This document shows, in pieces, positions 51,822 through 62,466 of a stretch of 64,000 nucleotides of DNA. The DNA lies in assembly GCA_902522825.1 (NCBI GenBank), contig CABYXE010000001.1:186001-250000 (forward strand). Reading direction: 5' to 3'. The DNA comes from an uncultured SAR86 cluster bacterium (lineage in GTDB: Bacteria; Pseudomonadota; Gammaproteobacteria; Magnimaribacterales; AG-339-G14). The notes under the pieces are model-generated. The model did not search any database, had not been told where the DNA came from, and was given only the letters and a program-made list of their open reading frames with translations. Position 1 is the stretch's first letter. Each line of letters starts with the position of its first letter. The translations under genes were made by a program, and so were the position numbers.

Positions 51822-51850
51822 AAAAAAAATGCCTTATAAAAAGGCAGTTT
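51822..51850 (-). terminator. Rho-independent terminator of tRNA-Glu transcript
   Basis: Minus strand CTGCCTT-TTTA-TAAGGCATTTTTTTT. Confidence 0.8.
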
Positions 51851-51898
51851 TCAAGAAAAATAAAACTTGTGTGCTCCAAAAATGAGCTTTTGACATAG

Positions 51899-51973
51899 TG
51901 GCGTCCCCTAGGGGGATCGAACCCCTGTTGCCGAGATGAAAACCCGGTGTCCTAACCGCTAGACGAAGGGGAC
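51899..51973 (-). tRNA. tRNA-Glu (TTC)
   Basis: GTCCCCTTCGTCTAGCGGTTAGGACACCGGGTTTTCATCTCGGCAACAGGGGTTCGATCCCCCTAGGGGACGCCA. Confidence 0.97.
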
Positions 51974-52005
51974 TTGAACAGATCAAGGATTGTATCAGAA
52001 TGATT

Positions 52006-52752
52006 TTATTTGTTAAGCATCTCTTCTATTTTGCTTAAAAAACCTCTTAAAATTCCAACTTCTAATTTATCTGGTCTAGCTTTCTTCAATAATCTTTTAA
52101 TTCTGGCTTGTACTTGTCTGGAACTATTTTGATTGTAAAAATCTAAACCAAGGAGGACTTCATCAATATGCTTTAATAGAAATTCGTCTTCCTCATCAGT
52201 GCTTAGAGGAATATCTTCTTTAATTGGAACATCAATATCCGTTAATAATGCATTTCTAAGTTCATAGGAAATAATTTGAACTGCATGAGACAAATTAAGA
52301 GAAGAGTATTCTTCACTTGAAGGAATTTTTAAATGCATGTGACATCTCTGTAATTCTTCATTCGTTAAACCGCTTTTTTCTCTTCCAAAAAGAACAGAAA
52401 TCTTATTGTTACCATCTAAGCCCGAAACCTCTTCAAAAATTTTATTTGTAAAAGTATTTGGCCATGGGATAGTTCTTTCTCTGGCACTAGTTCCTAAAAC
52501 CAAGGTTTTTTCTGCCAAAGCTTCATTTATAGAAGAATAAATGATTGCATTATCTAAGAGATCACTCGCACCTTTCGCTCTGTAAAAAGCTTCATCAGCA
52601 GGAAAATTTACTGGGTTTACTAAGCCTAATTTATTGAAACCCATATTTTTAACAGCTCTTGCGCAAGCACCTATATTTCCAGGATGAGAGGGTTCTATAA
52701 GAACAAATTCTACATCAAATTTATTTTTAAGTATTAAATCAGTTTCATTCAT
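52006..52752 (-). CDS. trmJ: tRNA (cytidine/uridine-2'-O-)-methyltransferase TrmJ
   Basis: FVLIEPSHPGNIGACARAVKNMGFNKLGLVNP, VLFGREKSGLTNEEL, YSSLNLSHAVQIISYEL. Confidence 0.95.
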   Translation of the reverse strand: MNETDLILKNKFDVEFVLIEPSHPGNIGACARAVKNMGFNKLGLVNPVNFPADEAFYRAKGASDLLDNAIIYSSINEALAEKTLVLGTSARERTIPWPNTFTNKIFEEVSGLDGNNKISVLFGREKSGLTNEELQRCHMHLKIPSSEEYSSLNLSHAVQIISYELRNALLTDIDVPIKEDIPLSTDEEDEFLLKHIDEVLLGLDFYNQNSSRQVQARIKRLLKKARPDKLEVGILRGFLSKIEEMLNK

Positions 52753-52783
52753 TGCAATAGTTTACAATTGTTTTTCTTAAATT

Positions 52784-53578
52784 ATGGAACCGAAAATAAA
52801 TATAGCTTTAAAAGCAGCCCGCCTTGCTGGAAAAGAAATAAATAAGTTTGCAAGAAGAAAGGATAAGCTGAAAATTTCTGAAAAAGGCCCTACTGATTTT
52901 GTGACTCAAGTTGATCAAATTGCAGAAAAAATTATTATTGAAACAATTAAATTATCCTTTCCCGATAGTGCTTTTGAAGGTGAAGAATTAGGCAAATCTG
53001 GAAAAGAGGACGCAAAACTTCTTTGGGTCATAGATCCTCTAGATGGAACTACAAACTTCATTCATGGTTTTCCATATTATTCAGTTTCTATTGCATGTTA
53101 TGAAGATGGAGTTTTAGAACATGGTTTGGTTTACGATATTACTAGAGACGACGAATACTATGCCTCGAGAGGTAAAGGAGCTTATTTAAATCAAACGCGC
53201 ATAAGAGTGGCCGATTTACCTAGTTTAAAAAACTCTCTTATATGCAACTCATTTCATTACTCTGACCATTTAGTTCCAAAAATGGATCAGATGAAGGTGA
53301 TTAGAAATTTATATTCTCAGGGTCTTACTTTGAGAAGGACTGGCTCTACCGCGATTGATTTGGCCTATGTAGCATCGGGTAAGCTAGATGCATTTTTGGG
53401 TTATGGAATGAAACATTGGGACTTTGCGGCGGGTGCTTTGCTTGTGAAAGAATCTGGAGGATATGTGACAGATTTATTAGGAAGCGAAAAAATTAGTTCC
53501 AGTCATCATATTGTTGCAGCAAACAAAAAATGCAATGAAGTTATTTTAAAAAATGTTTTAAAAGACTGTTTCGATTAA
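52784..53578 (+). CDS. suhB: Inositol-1-monophosphatase family protein
   Basis: PTDFVTQVDQIAEKII, LLWVIDPLDGTTNFIHGFPYYSVSIA, HWDFAAGALLVKESGGYV. Confidence 0.95.
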   Translation: MEPKINIALKAARLAGKEINKFARRKDKLKISEKGPTDFVTQVDQIAEKIIIETIKLSFPDSAFEGEELGKSGKEDAKLLWVIDPLDGTTNFIHGFPYYSVSIACYEDGVLEHGLVYDITRDDEYYASRGKGAYLNQTRIRVADLPSLKNSLICNSFHYSDHLVPKMDQMKVIRNLYSQGLTLRRTGSTAIDLAYVASGKLDAFLGYGMKHWDFAAGALLVKESGGYVTDLLGSEKISSSHHIVAANKKCNEVILKNVLKDCFD

Positions 53579-54486
53579 GGCATCCCGTCATCTAGAACCT
53601 CAGTCTTTTTAACCATCAAATCTTCAGAAGTAATATTTAAACTGAGTAAAGTATTACAAACTATGTAAATAGAAGAATAAGTTCCAGATATTACTCCTAC
53701 CATCAAAGCTATTGAGAAATTACTAATTGTTTCTCCTCCAAAAATAAACAATGCGAGTAAAACTAATAAGGTTGTTAAAGATGTAATTAAGGTCCTACCA
53801 ATCATTTGGCTTAGAGATCTATTAATAGTGATTTCGGCTTCAGATCTTCTTTTCTTTCTAAAGTTTTCTCTAACTCTGTCTGAAACAACTATTGTGTCAT
53901 TTAGGGAGTATCCAATAACAGCTAAAATTGCAGCAAGAACTGACAGATCAAAATCTAAGGAAAAAATGGAAAAGAATCCCAACACTATAACAACATCGTG
54001 AACTAGCGCTAAAAGCGCCCCTAAAGCAAATTTGTATTGAAATCTAAACATGATGTAAACCATCATGACTGCTAAAGCGGCTAAAAGACCTAATCCACCT
54101 TGATCTCTTAACTCTGACCCAACTTGGGGGCCCACAAACTCTTGTCGTCTTACTTCAAAATTAAAAGACTTTTTTAAATTTACGATTAAAGCATCTTCAT
54201 CTATGGAAGCTTCTCCTCCAGGAACTTTTATACTTATATCCTTGTTGGAACCGAAATAATTAACTTGAAAATCATTAAGTTCCATTGATTGCAAAAAAGA
54301 TCTTATTTCTTCTAAAGAATTAATTTCTTCATCAAGCCTAATTTCTATTAAGGATCCGCCAGTAAAATCAAGTCCAAAATTTAGTTTATTTATAAATAAA
54401 GATGAAATAGAAGCGATGATTAAAATTGAAGACAAAACAGTTGTTTGTCTTCTGATTTTCATAAAGCTTGTATTAGTTAAATCCAT
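53575..54486 (-). CDS. secF: Protein translocase subunit SecF
   Basis: FGLDFTGGSLIEI, GPQVGSELRDQG, IGYSLNDTIVVSDRVREN. Confidence 0.96.
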   Translation of the reverse strand: MDLTNTSFMKIRRQTTVLSSILIIASISSLFINKLNFGLDFTGGSLIEIRLDEEINSLEEIRSFLQSMELNDFQVNYFGSNKDISIKVPGGEASIDEDALIVNLKKSFNFEVRRQEFVGPQVGSELRDQGGLGLLAALAVMMVYIMFRFQYKFALGALLALVHDVVIVLGFFSIFSLDFDLSVLAAILAVIGYSLNDTIVVSDRVRENFRKKRRSEAEITINRSLSQMIGRTLITSLTTLLVLLALFIFGGETISNFSIALMVGVISGTYSSIYIVCNTLLSLNITSEDLMVKKTEVLDDGMP

Positions 54487-56297
54487 AATTTTTCAATTTC
54501 TTTCTTTCTACCATAAATAAAATAAACCATCATTCTTGTAAATAAAATTGCAGTAAACATAGAAGTTAAGATTCCAATAGACAGCGTAATAGCGAATCCC
54601 TGAATGGGACCTGTCCCTACAGCATAAAGAATTACTGCAACTATTAAAGTTGTTAAATTGGCATCGACAATCGTAATAAATGCCCTATCGTATCCAGCCG
54701 AAATTGCATCATGCGGCTTTAGATTATTTTTTAATTCTTCTCGAATTCTCGAAAAAATTAAGACGTTAGCATCAACTGCCATACCAATTGTTAAAACAAT
54801 TCCTGCAATTCCAGGCAAAGTTAAAGTAGCAGAAAGAATAGACATAACAGCAATTATCAAAACTATATTTAAGACTACGGCTAAATTAGCAATCAAGCCA
54901 AAAACTTTATAATAAAAGATCATAAAAAGCAGAACCAAACCTAGTCCTAATAATAAGGATTGAATCCCTAGTTTGATATTATCTGCACCTAAAGATGGCC
55001 CTATAGTGCCTTCTTCGACGAAATCCATTGGGGCTGCTAAGGCACCAGCTCTTAATAACAATGCTAGTTCAGAGGCTTCTTCAGGAGAATCTAAGCCTGT
55101 AATTCTGAATTGACTGGCAAGAGCAGATTGGATTGTGGCTAAACTTATAATTCTTTTATCAAAAAAATTAGTTACCTCTGGAACTCCGTTTATAAGTTCT
55201 GTTTTTGATTTTCTTTCAACAAAGAGAACTGCCATTTTATTTCCAACGTTATTTCTGGTTGATCTGTGCATTTTTGCACCACCCTCAGAATCTAAGCTGA
55301 TATTGACTTGAGGAAATCCATTTTCATCATATCCAACGCTAGCGTCAGATACTTGGTCTCCTGAAATAATTAGTTTTTTTTCTAAGTTTACCTGTCTGCC
55401 GTCGAATAAAAATTTTTCAACTCTTGACGCAAGAGAAACTCTATTAGCTGCTTCTAACCTAAACTCGAGATTTGCTGTTTTTCCAATAATTTTTTTTGCT
55501 TCGGCGGTATCCTGAACACCTGGCAGTTGAATAGAGATTCTTTTAGTCCCTTGCCTTTGAACAACTGGCTCTGAAATACCCAATTCATTTACTCTATTTC
55601 TTAAGGTATTAAGATTCTGCAAGACAGCATAATCTATCATCTGTTCTAACTCATCATCGGATAGTTTTAAAATAAAATCTAAAGAATTTTTTTGCTCTAA
55701 ATCAAATCCACTTAATCTTTGCAAAGCTTCGTCTAAAGACTGTTCGTCTTCTTCTTTATTTAAAGAAACCAAAATATTTGAATTTTCTATCTCTAATGAT
55801 CTTGGTTTAAGAGAAATTTCTCTAAAAATTCTTTTTAAGTTACTAATAGATGATTCTAATTTCGCTTCAATTAATAAGTCTGTGTCTGCCTCAAGCAAGA
55901 AATGTACTCCACCTCTTAAATCTAAACCCAACTTCATAGGAAAGGCACTTAAATTTTTAAGCCACTCAGGGGTATTTGGAGCAAGATTTAGAGCAATTAC
56001 AAAATTTGAGTCCAACGAATCTTCGAAGAACTGTTTAAGTCTAATTTGATCTTCATAATTTTTAGTTCTAAATAAAATTGATTTTGAATCGCTCTCCATA
56101 GAAATAAAATTCAAATTATCATCTTTTGCGTTGTCCTCAATGGAAGCAACTACTCTTTCATTAAAGCTGCCGCCTGAACTATTGAAAGTAATTTGAACTG
56201 CTGGATCAGGAGGAAAAATATTAGGCAAAGAATAAATAGCTCCTATAAATAAGACGCTAATAACTAAAAAAATTTTCCAGAATTGAAAACGTAACAC
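54477..56297 (-). CDS. secD: Protein translocase subunit SecD
   Basis: MKLGLDLRGGVHFLLEAD, LGISEPVVQRQGTKRISIQLPGVQDTAEAK, IGMAVDANVLIFSRIREEL. Confidence 0.97.
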   Translation of the reverse strand: MLRFQFWKIFLVISVLFIGAIYSLPNIFPPDPAVQITFNSSGGSFNERVVASIEDNAKDDNLNFISMESDSKSILFRTKNYEDQIRLKQFFEDSLDSNFVIALNLAPNTPEWLKNLSAFPMKLGLDLRGGVHFLLEADTDLLIEAKLESSISNLKRIFREISLKPRSLEIENSNILVSLNKEEDEQSLDEALQRLSGFDLEQKNSLDFILKLSDDELEQMIDYAVLQNLNTLRNRVNELGISEPVVQRQGTKRISIQLPGVQDTAEAKKIIGKTANLEFRLEAANRVSLASRVEKFLFDGRQVNLEKKLIISGDQVSDASVGYDENGFPQVNISLDSEGGAKMHRSTRNNVGNKMAVLFVERKSKTELINGVPEVTNFFDKRIISLATIQSALASQFRITGLDSPEEASELALLLRAGALAAPMDFVEEGTIGPSLGADNIKLGIQSLLLGLGLVLLFMIFYYKVFGLIANLAVVLNIVLIIAVMSILSATLTLPGIAGIVLTIGMAVDANVLIFSRIREELKNNLKPHDAISAGYDRAFITIVDANLTTLIVAVILYAVGTGPIQGFAITLSIGILTSMFTAILFTRMMVYFIYGRKKEIEKLWI

Positions 56298-56305
56298 GTT
56301 ATTCT

Positions 56306-56617
56306 CTATATAGAGTTAATAGTTCCTTTGGGCAGAATACTGCTAACAGCGTCTCTTTTTATTGTGAATTGAACTTCATTTGCTCTAACTATTAAGAAAT
56401 CTTCAGATATTTTAGATATGGTACATACCAGTCCTCCAGAAGAAATGATTTCGTCACCTACAGCTAAATTTGCAATCATCTCTTGTTGAGATTTAATTCT
56501 TTTGTTTTGAGGCCTTATAATTAAAAAATACATTACTGCTATAAAACCCAGCAATAGTATAAATTGTGGCCCCAAAAAACTTGATGTTTGAGCAGCTAAT
56601 ATTTCAGTTTCAATCAT
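56306..56617 (-). CDS. yajC: Preprotein translocase subunit YajC
   Basis: FIAVMYFLIIRPQNKRIKSQQEMIANLAVGDEIISSGGLVCTISKI; start at MIETEILAAQ, since the longer track ORF runs into a tRNA. Confidence 0.95.
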   Translation of the reverse strand: MIETEILAAQTSSFLGPQFILLLGFIAVMYFLIIRPQNKRIKSQQEMIANLAVGDEIISSGGLVCTISKISEDFLIVRANEVQFTIKRDAVSSILPKGTINSI

Positions 56618-56628
56618 AATAATTCCTC

Positions 56629-56714
56629 TGGTACCGAAGGAGAGACTCGAACTCTCACGCCTTTTGGGCACTCGATTTTGAATCGAGCGCGTCTACCAAT
56701 TCCGCCACTTCGGC
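56629..56714 (-). tRNA. tRNA-Leu (CAA)
   Basis: GCCGAAGTGGCGGAATTGGTAGACGCGCTCGATTCAAAATCGAGTGCCCAAAAGGCGTGAGAGTTCGAGTCTCTCCTTCGGTACCA. Confidence 0.95.
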
Positions 56715-56811
56715 ATAATTAGTTGTAAAATTAAATAACACTTTAATTTTAGTGGTTAAATACGTCAAATCTTGAAGAATATTAACATTTAAACCAGTAC
56801 AAAACTTTATA

Positions 56812-59193
56812 ATGCTAGATTTTCTTATCAGCCCAGAAGCAAATTTTGAGATAGCAGAATCTAAAGAAATACTGCAAACAAAAAAGGTAGTTTATGTTTT
56901 ATCCTCAGAATCTAGCTATGACCTCACTGCATTAAAAAAATGTACGAAAAAAAATTCTTTTTCATTTCCCTCAAGAATCAAAAAAAATTTCTTTCAGCTC
57001 AAAGCAGCTAGAAGACTTTTTCCGTGGCAACGTCCAAGGAGAAGACATCCAAGAGAGTTGAACGAATTAGCGCATTCACCCAAAAAAACAGCGAAACTAA
57101 TAATTATCCCCGTAGATGTTTATTGGGGTAAGGCGCCTGATAGAGAAGATCACTGGGTAAGACTTTTTTTTAGAGATTCATGGGAAGGAGCTTCAAGTGT
57201 TAAAAATTTTTTAAGAGCTATTTTTAATGGAAGACAAGCTATCGTTTATTTTCATAAACCTTTAGAGACTGAGGAGATTTTTTTAAAAAAACATGCAAAA
57301 CCTTCTCAGCTAGTTTTAAAGACTGAAAGACTTTTGAGAGCGAGATTTAGAAAGCACCGTCAAGCTAAATTAGGAATTGATATTTCAAGTAGAAGAACCT
57401 TGATCCATTCGATTATTCAATCTGGATCTGTAAAAAAAATTATCGATAAAGAGGCCGGGGAAAATATAAAAAAAAGAGAAAGATTGAAAAAAACTGCAGA
57501 AAAATACGCTTTAGAAATTTGCTCTAATTTTTCTTATCCAGTAATTTATTTATATGACAAAGTTTTAAATTGGTTTTGGAATTCTCGATATGAAGGCCTT
57601 CATTCAGTGGGCTTAGAAAAAATAAAGGACCTGGCTGCTGAAAATACAATTATCTATGCTCCGTGTCATAGGAGTCATATCGATTACTTAGCACTCTCTC
57701 ATCAGCTTTACTTAAATAACTTAATGATGCCTCAAATAGTTGCAGGCAAAAATTTAAATCTCCCAATTATTGGTCCAATTCTCAGAAATGGAGGAGCATT
57801 TTTTATGCGAAGATCTTTTGGAGATAATAAACTTTATTCAAGAGTTTTTTATGAACATTTAAGAAAGTTGCTTCAAAGAGGAAGTTCGATTGAATTTTTT
57901 CCCGAAGGCGGAAGATCTCGATCTGGAAGATTATTGCCTGCAAGACCTGGAATAATATCTATGTTAGTTAGAGCCTTCCAAGATATGGATGAAAAACCCG
58001 TTAAATTTGTTCCTATTTCAATGAATTACGAAAAAGTCTTAGAGGGCAATTCCTATTTAAAAGAAACATTGGGAGACACAAAGAAAAAAGAAAGTTTGGG
58101 GTCTATTTTAAGAGTTGCAAGAGATTTTAGAGGATACTTAGGAAACGCTTATTTACAAATCGGTGAACCAATAGATTTAAAAGAATTTTTAGATAAAAAC
58201 TGCGAAAATTGGAGAAATAATATTATTTCTGAAGACCTAGATAACTCTCCAAATCAGCAATGGTTATACGATATAACTCCTAAATTAGGCAAGAAAATAA
58301 TGACCAATATTAATAAGGCTACTGTCGTGACGCCAAGTGCAGTTTTTGCTTCAGCAATTTTAAATGCCAACAAATTCAGTCTATCGAGAGAAAAATTAAT
58401 TGCTAGAATTAAACTGTACTTAGAACTTGTTAATTTATCTGAATATTCAGATCAAATTAAAATTTCTGAAACTGATCCGGAAAAAATTATTTTGAAAGTA
58501 GAAAAACTTAAGCTTATTGACGAAATACCTAAATCAAAAAAAATAAAACTAAAATTTCAGCAAGCTGCAATGTTAAGTTTCTATAAAAATAATATTTCAC
58601 ATCTTCTCATATTAGATTCAATGATTTGCGGAATGTTTCAATTTAGAGAATCAATTAAAAAAAGTGAAATCTATGATTTAAGTAAGACTCTTTATCCTTT
58701 CTTCGCGGAAGAATATTTTCTTCCATGGTCTATAGAAAATATTGAGACTCAAATAGAGCAATCATTAAAAAAACTTTATAACAGCAAGCTATTATCAATA
58801 AAAGATGAAGTAATATTTAGACCAGATATTAACTCGGATGAATTTATTGAGTGTCAGGCTCTTGGAAGAATTGCGCAGAGAAGTATTGATAGGTTTTATA
58901 TTTTAATGCTCCAACTATGGCGAAATGAAAAATCTCATATCTCAATAAATGATTTAGAAAAAAAATGCAGAAAAATTTCGAAGAATCTTGAAGAAAGACA
59001 TAGCTGGCTTATGCCTGAATTTTCAGAAAAGTGGACCTTTGATTTATTCATTAATCACTTGATTGAAGCCAAATTTGTTAGAAAAGATGAAAAGGGATTC
59101 GTTTTTCCTTTAGAAATCACAAAAAGAATTGAAGAAGATTTTAAAACCTTTATAACTCCTGAGTGGCGAGAGGAACTATTCAGCCTAGAGTAA
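56812..59193 (+). CDS. plsB: Glycerol-3-phosphate 1-O-acyltransferase
   Basis: APCHRSHIDYLALSHQLY, GGAFFMRRSFGDNKLYSRVFYEHLRKLLQRGSSIEFFPEGGRSRSGRLL. Confidence 0.96.
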   Translation: MLDFLISPEANFEIAESKEILQTKKVVYVLSSESSYDLTALKKCTKKNSFSFPSRIKKNFFQLKAARRLFPWQRPRRRHPRELNELAHSPKKTAKLIIIPVDVYWGKAPDREDHWVRLFFRDSWEGASSVKNFLRAIFNGRQAIVYFHKPLETEEIFLKKHAKPSQLVLKTERLLRARFRKHRQAKLGIDISSRRTLIHSIIQSGSVKKIIDKEAGENIKKRERLKKTAEKYALEICSNFSYPVIYLYDKVLNWFWNSRYEGLHSVGLEKIKDLAAENTIIYAPCHRSHIDYLALSHQLYLNNLMMPQIVAGKNLNLPIIGPILRNGGAFFMRRSFGDNKLYSRVFYEHLRKLLQRGSSIEFFPEGGRSRSGRLLPARPGIISMLVRAFQDMDEKPVKFVPISMNYEKVLEGNSYLKETLGDTKKKESLGSILRVARDFRGYLGNAYLQIGEPIDLKEFLDKNCENWRNNIISEDLDNSPNQQWLYDITPKLGKKIMTNINKATVVTPSAVFASAILNANKFSLSREKLIARIKLYLELVNLSEYSDQIKISETDPEKIILKVEKLKLIDEIPKSKKIKLKFQQAAMLSFYKNNISHLLILDSMICGMFQFRESIKKSEIYDLSKTLYPFFAEEYFLPWSIENIETQIEQSLKKLYNSKLLSIKDEVIFRPDINSDEFIECQALGRIAQRSIDRFYILMLQLWRNEKSHISINDLEKKCRKISKNLEERHSWLMPEFSEKWTFDLFINHLIEAKFVRKDEKGFVFPLEITKRIEEDFKTFITPEWREELFSLE

Positions 59194-59215
59194 TATTTTT
59201 TGTTATATTAAACTC

Positions 59216-59650
59216 ATGAAAATTAATTTTCCGCCCATCATTTTACTAGCAAGTTTATTTTTACAAATAGTACTTTTATTTTCGTTTCCTATATCAACTG
59301 ATTTAAGCTCTTTGCTTGGATTGATTTTATTAATTTCGGGTATTTTCCTGGTAATTTTAAGCTTTAGGTTTATGAGAAAAATGGAAACTACTTTTATTCC
59401 GGACGGAACGCCAAAAAAACTTTTAGCATCTGGTCCATTTAAAATTTCAAGAAACCCCATCTATTTGGGAATGCTGATCATTCTTTTTGGAGTTGCCTTT
59501 TTGATGGCCTCATTATCTGCAATTATCATTGCTTTTGGGTTTGGATTAATAATTAATTTTACCTGGATCTCTCATGAGGAAAAAAAACTTAAGGATTTGT
59601 TTCCAGAGGACTGGGAGAAATATTCTGCGAATGTTCGAAGGTGGATTTAA
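59216..59650 (+). CDS. Isoprenylcysteine carboxyl methyltransferase-like (PEMT/ICMT) membrane protein
   Basis: GPFKISRNPIYLGMLIILFGVAFL...EEKKLKDLFPEDWEKYSANVRRW. Confidence 0.88.
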   Translation: MKINFPPIILLASLFLQIVLLFSFPISTDLSSLLGLILLISGIFLVILSFRFMRKMETTFIPDGTPKKLLASGPFKISRNPIYLGMLIILFGVAFLMASLSAIIIAFGFGLIINFTWISHEEKKLKDLFPEDWEKYSANVRRWI

Positions 59651-60369
59651 ATTGTCCTTCTATCAAAAACCTCGAAAGTTATAACTTTTCCTTTAATGAT
59701 ATAAGAAGGCTTGGTTGCATATTGCGATTTACTTAACTTGTGTCTTTTAATAATTATCAAACCAGCCTTTGAATTCAATGCTGCATCTATAAGCTCTTTT
59801 TCCGGAGCTGAAGGAATACATTTTCTCAAAAACTGAATTTCCTTTTTAGCAAAAGCTTTTGTGTTGAGTTCAAACATTGGATCTAAAAATAAAATATCTT
59901 TTTTTCCTGCCTTTTTAATAGAAAGCAAAGAATCTGAATTGATTAATTTTAATTTTTTTATTTTTGAGTCCAATAAACATCTTTGATTAAACTCGTAAAG
60001 CCAAGACTCTTTTTCGAATGCTATTACTTCAAATCCCATAGAGGCAATGCTAGATGCGTCTTGACACAAACCTGCAGTTAGATCGTATACCAGAAAAGAC
60101 TTATCAAACTTTGAAAAGCATTTATTTAATAAATTTTTATCCCCCTTCTCCTTTTCTAAGGAGTCTAAATCTATAGAAAAAGGTTTAGAGTTTTTATCAT
60201 CTAGGTCTTGGAGAAGGATTTTTTCTTGAGAAATCCAAATAACAGGTTTGATTCCCTTTGCAATTCTTATTTGCCTGGGAGAGGCAAAATGTAGCTCATG
60301 CTCTTCTGCAAAATTTTTTGCAAGATTTTTTTCCTCAACTTTTAAATAAGAAACATAGGGATAATTCAT
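59647..60369 (-). CDS. rsmJ: 16S rRNA (guanine1516-N2)-methyltransferase RsmJ
   Basis: VYDLTAGLCQDASSIASMGFEVIAFEKES, FLDPMFE, KRHKLSKSQYATKPSYIIKGK. Confidence 0.88.
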   Translation of the reverse strand: MNYPYVSYLKVEEKNLAKNFAEEHELHFASPRQIRIAKGIKPVIWISQEKILLQDLDDKNSKPFSIDLDSLEKEKGDKNLLNKCFSKFDKSFLVYDLTAGLCQDASSIASMGFEVIAFEKESWLYEFNQRCLLDSKIKKLKLINSDSLLSIKKAGKKDILFLDPMFELNTKAFAKKEIQFLRKCIPSAPEKELIDAALNSKAGLIIIKRHKLSKSQYATKPSYIIKGKVITFEVFDRRTI

Positions 60370-60371
60370 CT

Positions 60372-61142
60372 TTAAAAAACTAAAATAAAGCCAGCAAGAA
60401 AAATTCTATAAATTCCAAAAGGCACAAATCCAACTTTTTCAATGAGTTTTAAAAAGAAATGTATGCAACAAATTGCTGAAAGAAAAGATACAGAAGCAAC
60501 ATAAATAAGTTCTGAGTAATTTATTTTAAAAATTTCTTGATTTATGCTTACCAATTCTCCAAAAAAAACAATAGATAAAGTTGGAACTGCGAGTAAAAAA
60601 CTAAACTTCGCAGCATTAGATTTCGTATAACCCAAAAATAAAGCTCCAATCATTGTAACCGCAGATCTTGATGAACCTGGCATTAAAGCAAATATTTGAA
60701 AAAACCCTATTAATAATGAGTCTCTTAAAGAAATTTGACTCAAGTCTTTTTGATTGGAAGAAAATTTATCACTAAAAATTAATACTATTCCAAAAATTAA
60801 AGTGCTCCAAAAAATTACCTCTTCTGATCTTAAGTTGATCTCTATAAAATCTTTAAAAATAAAACCTGCAATAGCAATAGGAACTGTAGCTAAAAAAAGA
60901 TTTGCTCCTAAGTTATTTTTTTCAAAAAAATTAAAGTTCTTAATGATTTCTATTAAGTCATCTCGAAAGTAAAATATAACAGCTAATAAAGTTCCAAAAT
61001 GAGCAAAAATATCTATCGTTAAGCCTTGATCGGGCCAATGCATAAAACTGGAAACTAAAATTAAATGAGCTGAGCTAGAAATAGGCAAAAACTCAGTTAA
61101 GCCTTGAACTAAAGATAAAATGGTTAGTTGTAATAATTCCAT
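60372..61142 (-). CDS. uppP: Undecaprenyl-diphosphatase UppP/BacA
   Basis: LVQGLTEFLPISSSAHLIL, FQIFALMPGSSRSAVTMIGALFLGY. Confidence 0.95.
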   Translation of the reverse strand: MELLQLTILSLVQGLTEFLPISSSAHLILVSSFMHWPDQGLTIDIFAHFGTLLAVIFYFRDDLIEIIKNFNFFEKNNLGANLFLATVPIAIAGFIFKDFIEINLRSEEVIFWSTLIFGIVLIFSDKFSSNQKDLSQISLRDSLLIGFFQIFALMPGSSRSAVTMIGALFLGYTKSNAAKFSFLLAVPTLSIVFFGELVSINQEIFKINYSELIYVASVSFLSAICCIHFFLKLIEKVGFVPFGIYRIFLAGFILVF

Positions 61143-61143
61143 T

Positions 61144-61815
61144 TTAGGCTCTTTTCCATTGATTCTCCCCTGACAGATAGTTGATGGTAACTTTTTCAGC
61201 GGGTATAAATTTTTGTAGAGTAATTAAATCTTCTGCTAACTTAAAACTAAAATTTGCTTTAGGGAGAATTTCAGTATAGATATTTTTCTTTAATTCTTTG
61301 TCTATAAGATTTAAAGCATTGCCTGCGAAAAAAAAATTTTTTGGTTTTGAGCTAATTAAATTATTTATTTCTGCTTTGCTGATCATATAATCTGGTTTGC
61401 GGTTAATGGCTAAACCATTATCATTTTTATATTCTCCAATATACAACTCCTCCATGTGAGCGTCATTTATGACTAAAATATCCTGGGTATTCGATTCTTC
61501 AATAATTTCCTGAGCAATGATCCTCAAACTTGAGATAGGAATAATTGGTATTTTGAGGCCATACCCTAATCCTTGAGCAACCGAGCATCCAACTCTTAAC
61601 CCAGTAAAAGATCCCGGCCCACTTCCAAACACAATATAATCCAACTCTTCTTTATTTATTTTGACTTCTTTCATTGCCAATTTTATGTACTTAAAAATAA
61701 CCTCTCCATGAATGTTAGAAGTATTATTTTGGTAAAGCTTGGATTCTTGTTGATCTGTTTTCAGACAAACTGAGCAGGAAGCACTAGAAGTGTCTATCGA
61801 TAAAATATTCGACAA
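61144..61815 (-). CDS. tsaB: tRNA threonylcarbamoyladenosine biosynthesis protein TsaB
   Basis: ILSIDTSSASCSVCL, DYIVFGSGPGSFTGLRVGCSVAQGLGYGL. Confidence 0.95.
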   Translation of the reverse strand: MSNILSIDTSSASCSVCLKTDQQESKLYQNNTSNIHGEVIFKYIKLAMKEVKINKEELDYIVFGSGPGSFTGLRVGCSVAQGLGYGLKIPIIPISSLRIIAQEIIEESNTQDILVINDAHMEELYIGEYKNDNGLAINRKPDYMISKAEINNLISSKPKNFFFAGNALNLIDKELKKNIYTEILPKANFSFKLAEDLITLQKFIPAEKVTINYLSGENQWKRA

Positions 61816-61818
61816 AAA

Positions 61819-62466
61819 TTATTCCTCTAAAGCTTTTTTTATTTCCAAGCTTACATTTTCCATAGTCTTGGAACCATCTATTTCAATATATTTCAAATCT
61901 GTCTGAATAGACTTAGAACGATAATAAACAATTAACGGGTTTGTTTGTTCCCAATAAACTTCTAATCTATTTTTTACCGTGTCTGGCTTATCATCGTCTC
62001 TTTGAATTAAAGTTTCTCCTGTTTCGTCATCAATTCCTTCATTTTTCGGAGGATTAAACTCAACGTGATAGCTTCTACCTGACGATTGATGAATTCTTCT
62101 TCCGGACATTCTATTTATAATAAGTTCATCTTCTAACGTAAGCTCTAAGACAACATCTAAAAATATTTCTTGATTATCAAGCGCATCAGCCTGAGGGATA
62201 GTTCTTGGAAAGCCATCAAATAAGTAACCATTTTTACAATCTTCCTGCTTAATTCTCTCTTTTACTAAATTTATTATGACTTCATCTGGAACAAGGTTTC
62301 CTGCATCCATGATTTCTTTTGCTTGTTTCCCTAGCGCAGTTTCTTTTGCAATCGCTTCTCTCAACATATCTCCAGTCGAGATATGAGGAATAGAGAAATT
62401 TTTACATATAATTTCTGCCTGCGTGCCCTTTCCTGCTCCAGGAGGGCCTAATAAAACTATCTTCAT
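61819..62466 (-). CDS. adk: Adenylate kinase
   Basis: [67 protein letters not shown]. Confidence 0.98.
   Translation of the reverse strand: MKIVLLGPPGAGKGTQAEIICKNFSIPHISTGDMLREAIAKETALGKQAKEIMDAGNLVPDEVIINLVKERIKQEDCKNGYLFDGFPRTIPQADALDNQEIFLDVVLELTLEDELIINRMSGRRIHQSSGRSYHVEFNPPKNEGIDDETGETLIQRDDDKPDTVKNRLEVYWEQTNPLIVYYRSKSIQTDLKYIEIDGSKTMENVSLEIKKALEE

Noticed and set aside
51751-51898. Sigma54 promoter (TGGCAC-N5-TTGCA) upstream of glnK-amtB
   Set aside because: No acceptable -24/-12 pair found by eye; only a tRNA terminator and AT-rich sequence.
56617-56671. N-terminal extension of YajC (MPKRRESSSLSFGTRG)
   Set aside because: The extension is the antisense-frame translation of the tRNA-Leu 3' end; the true start is MIETEILAAQ.
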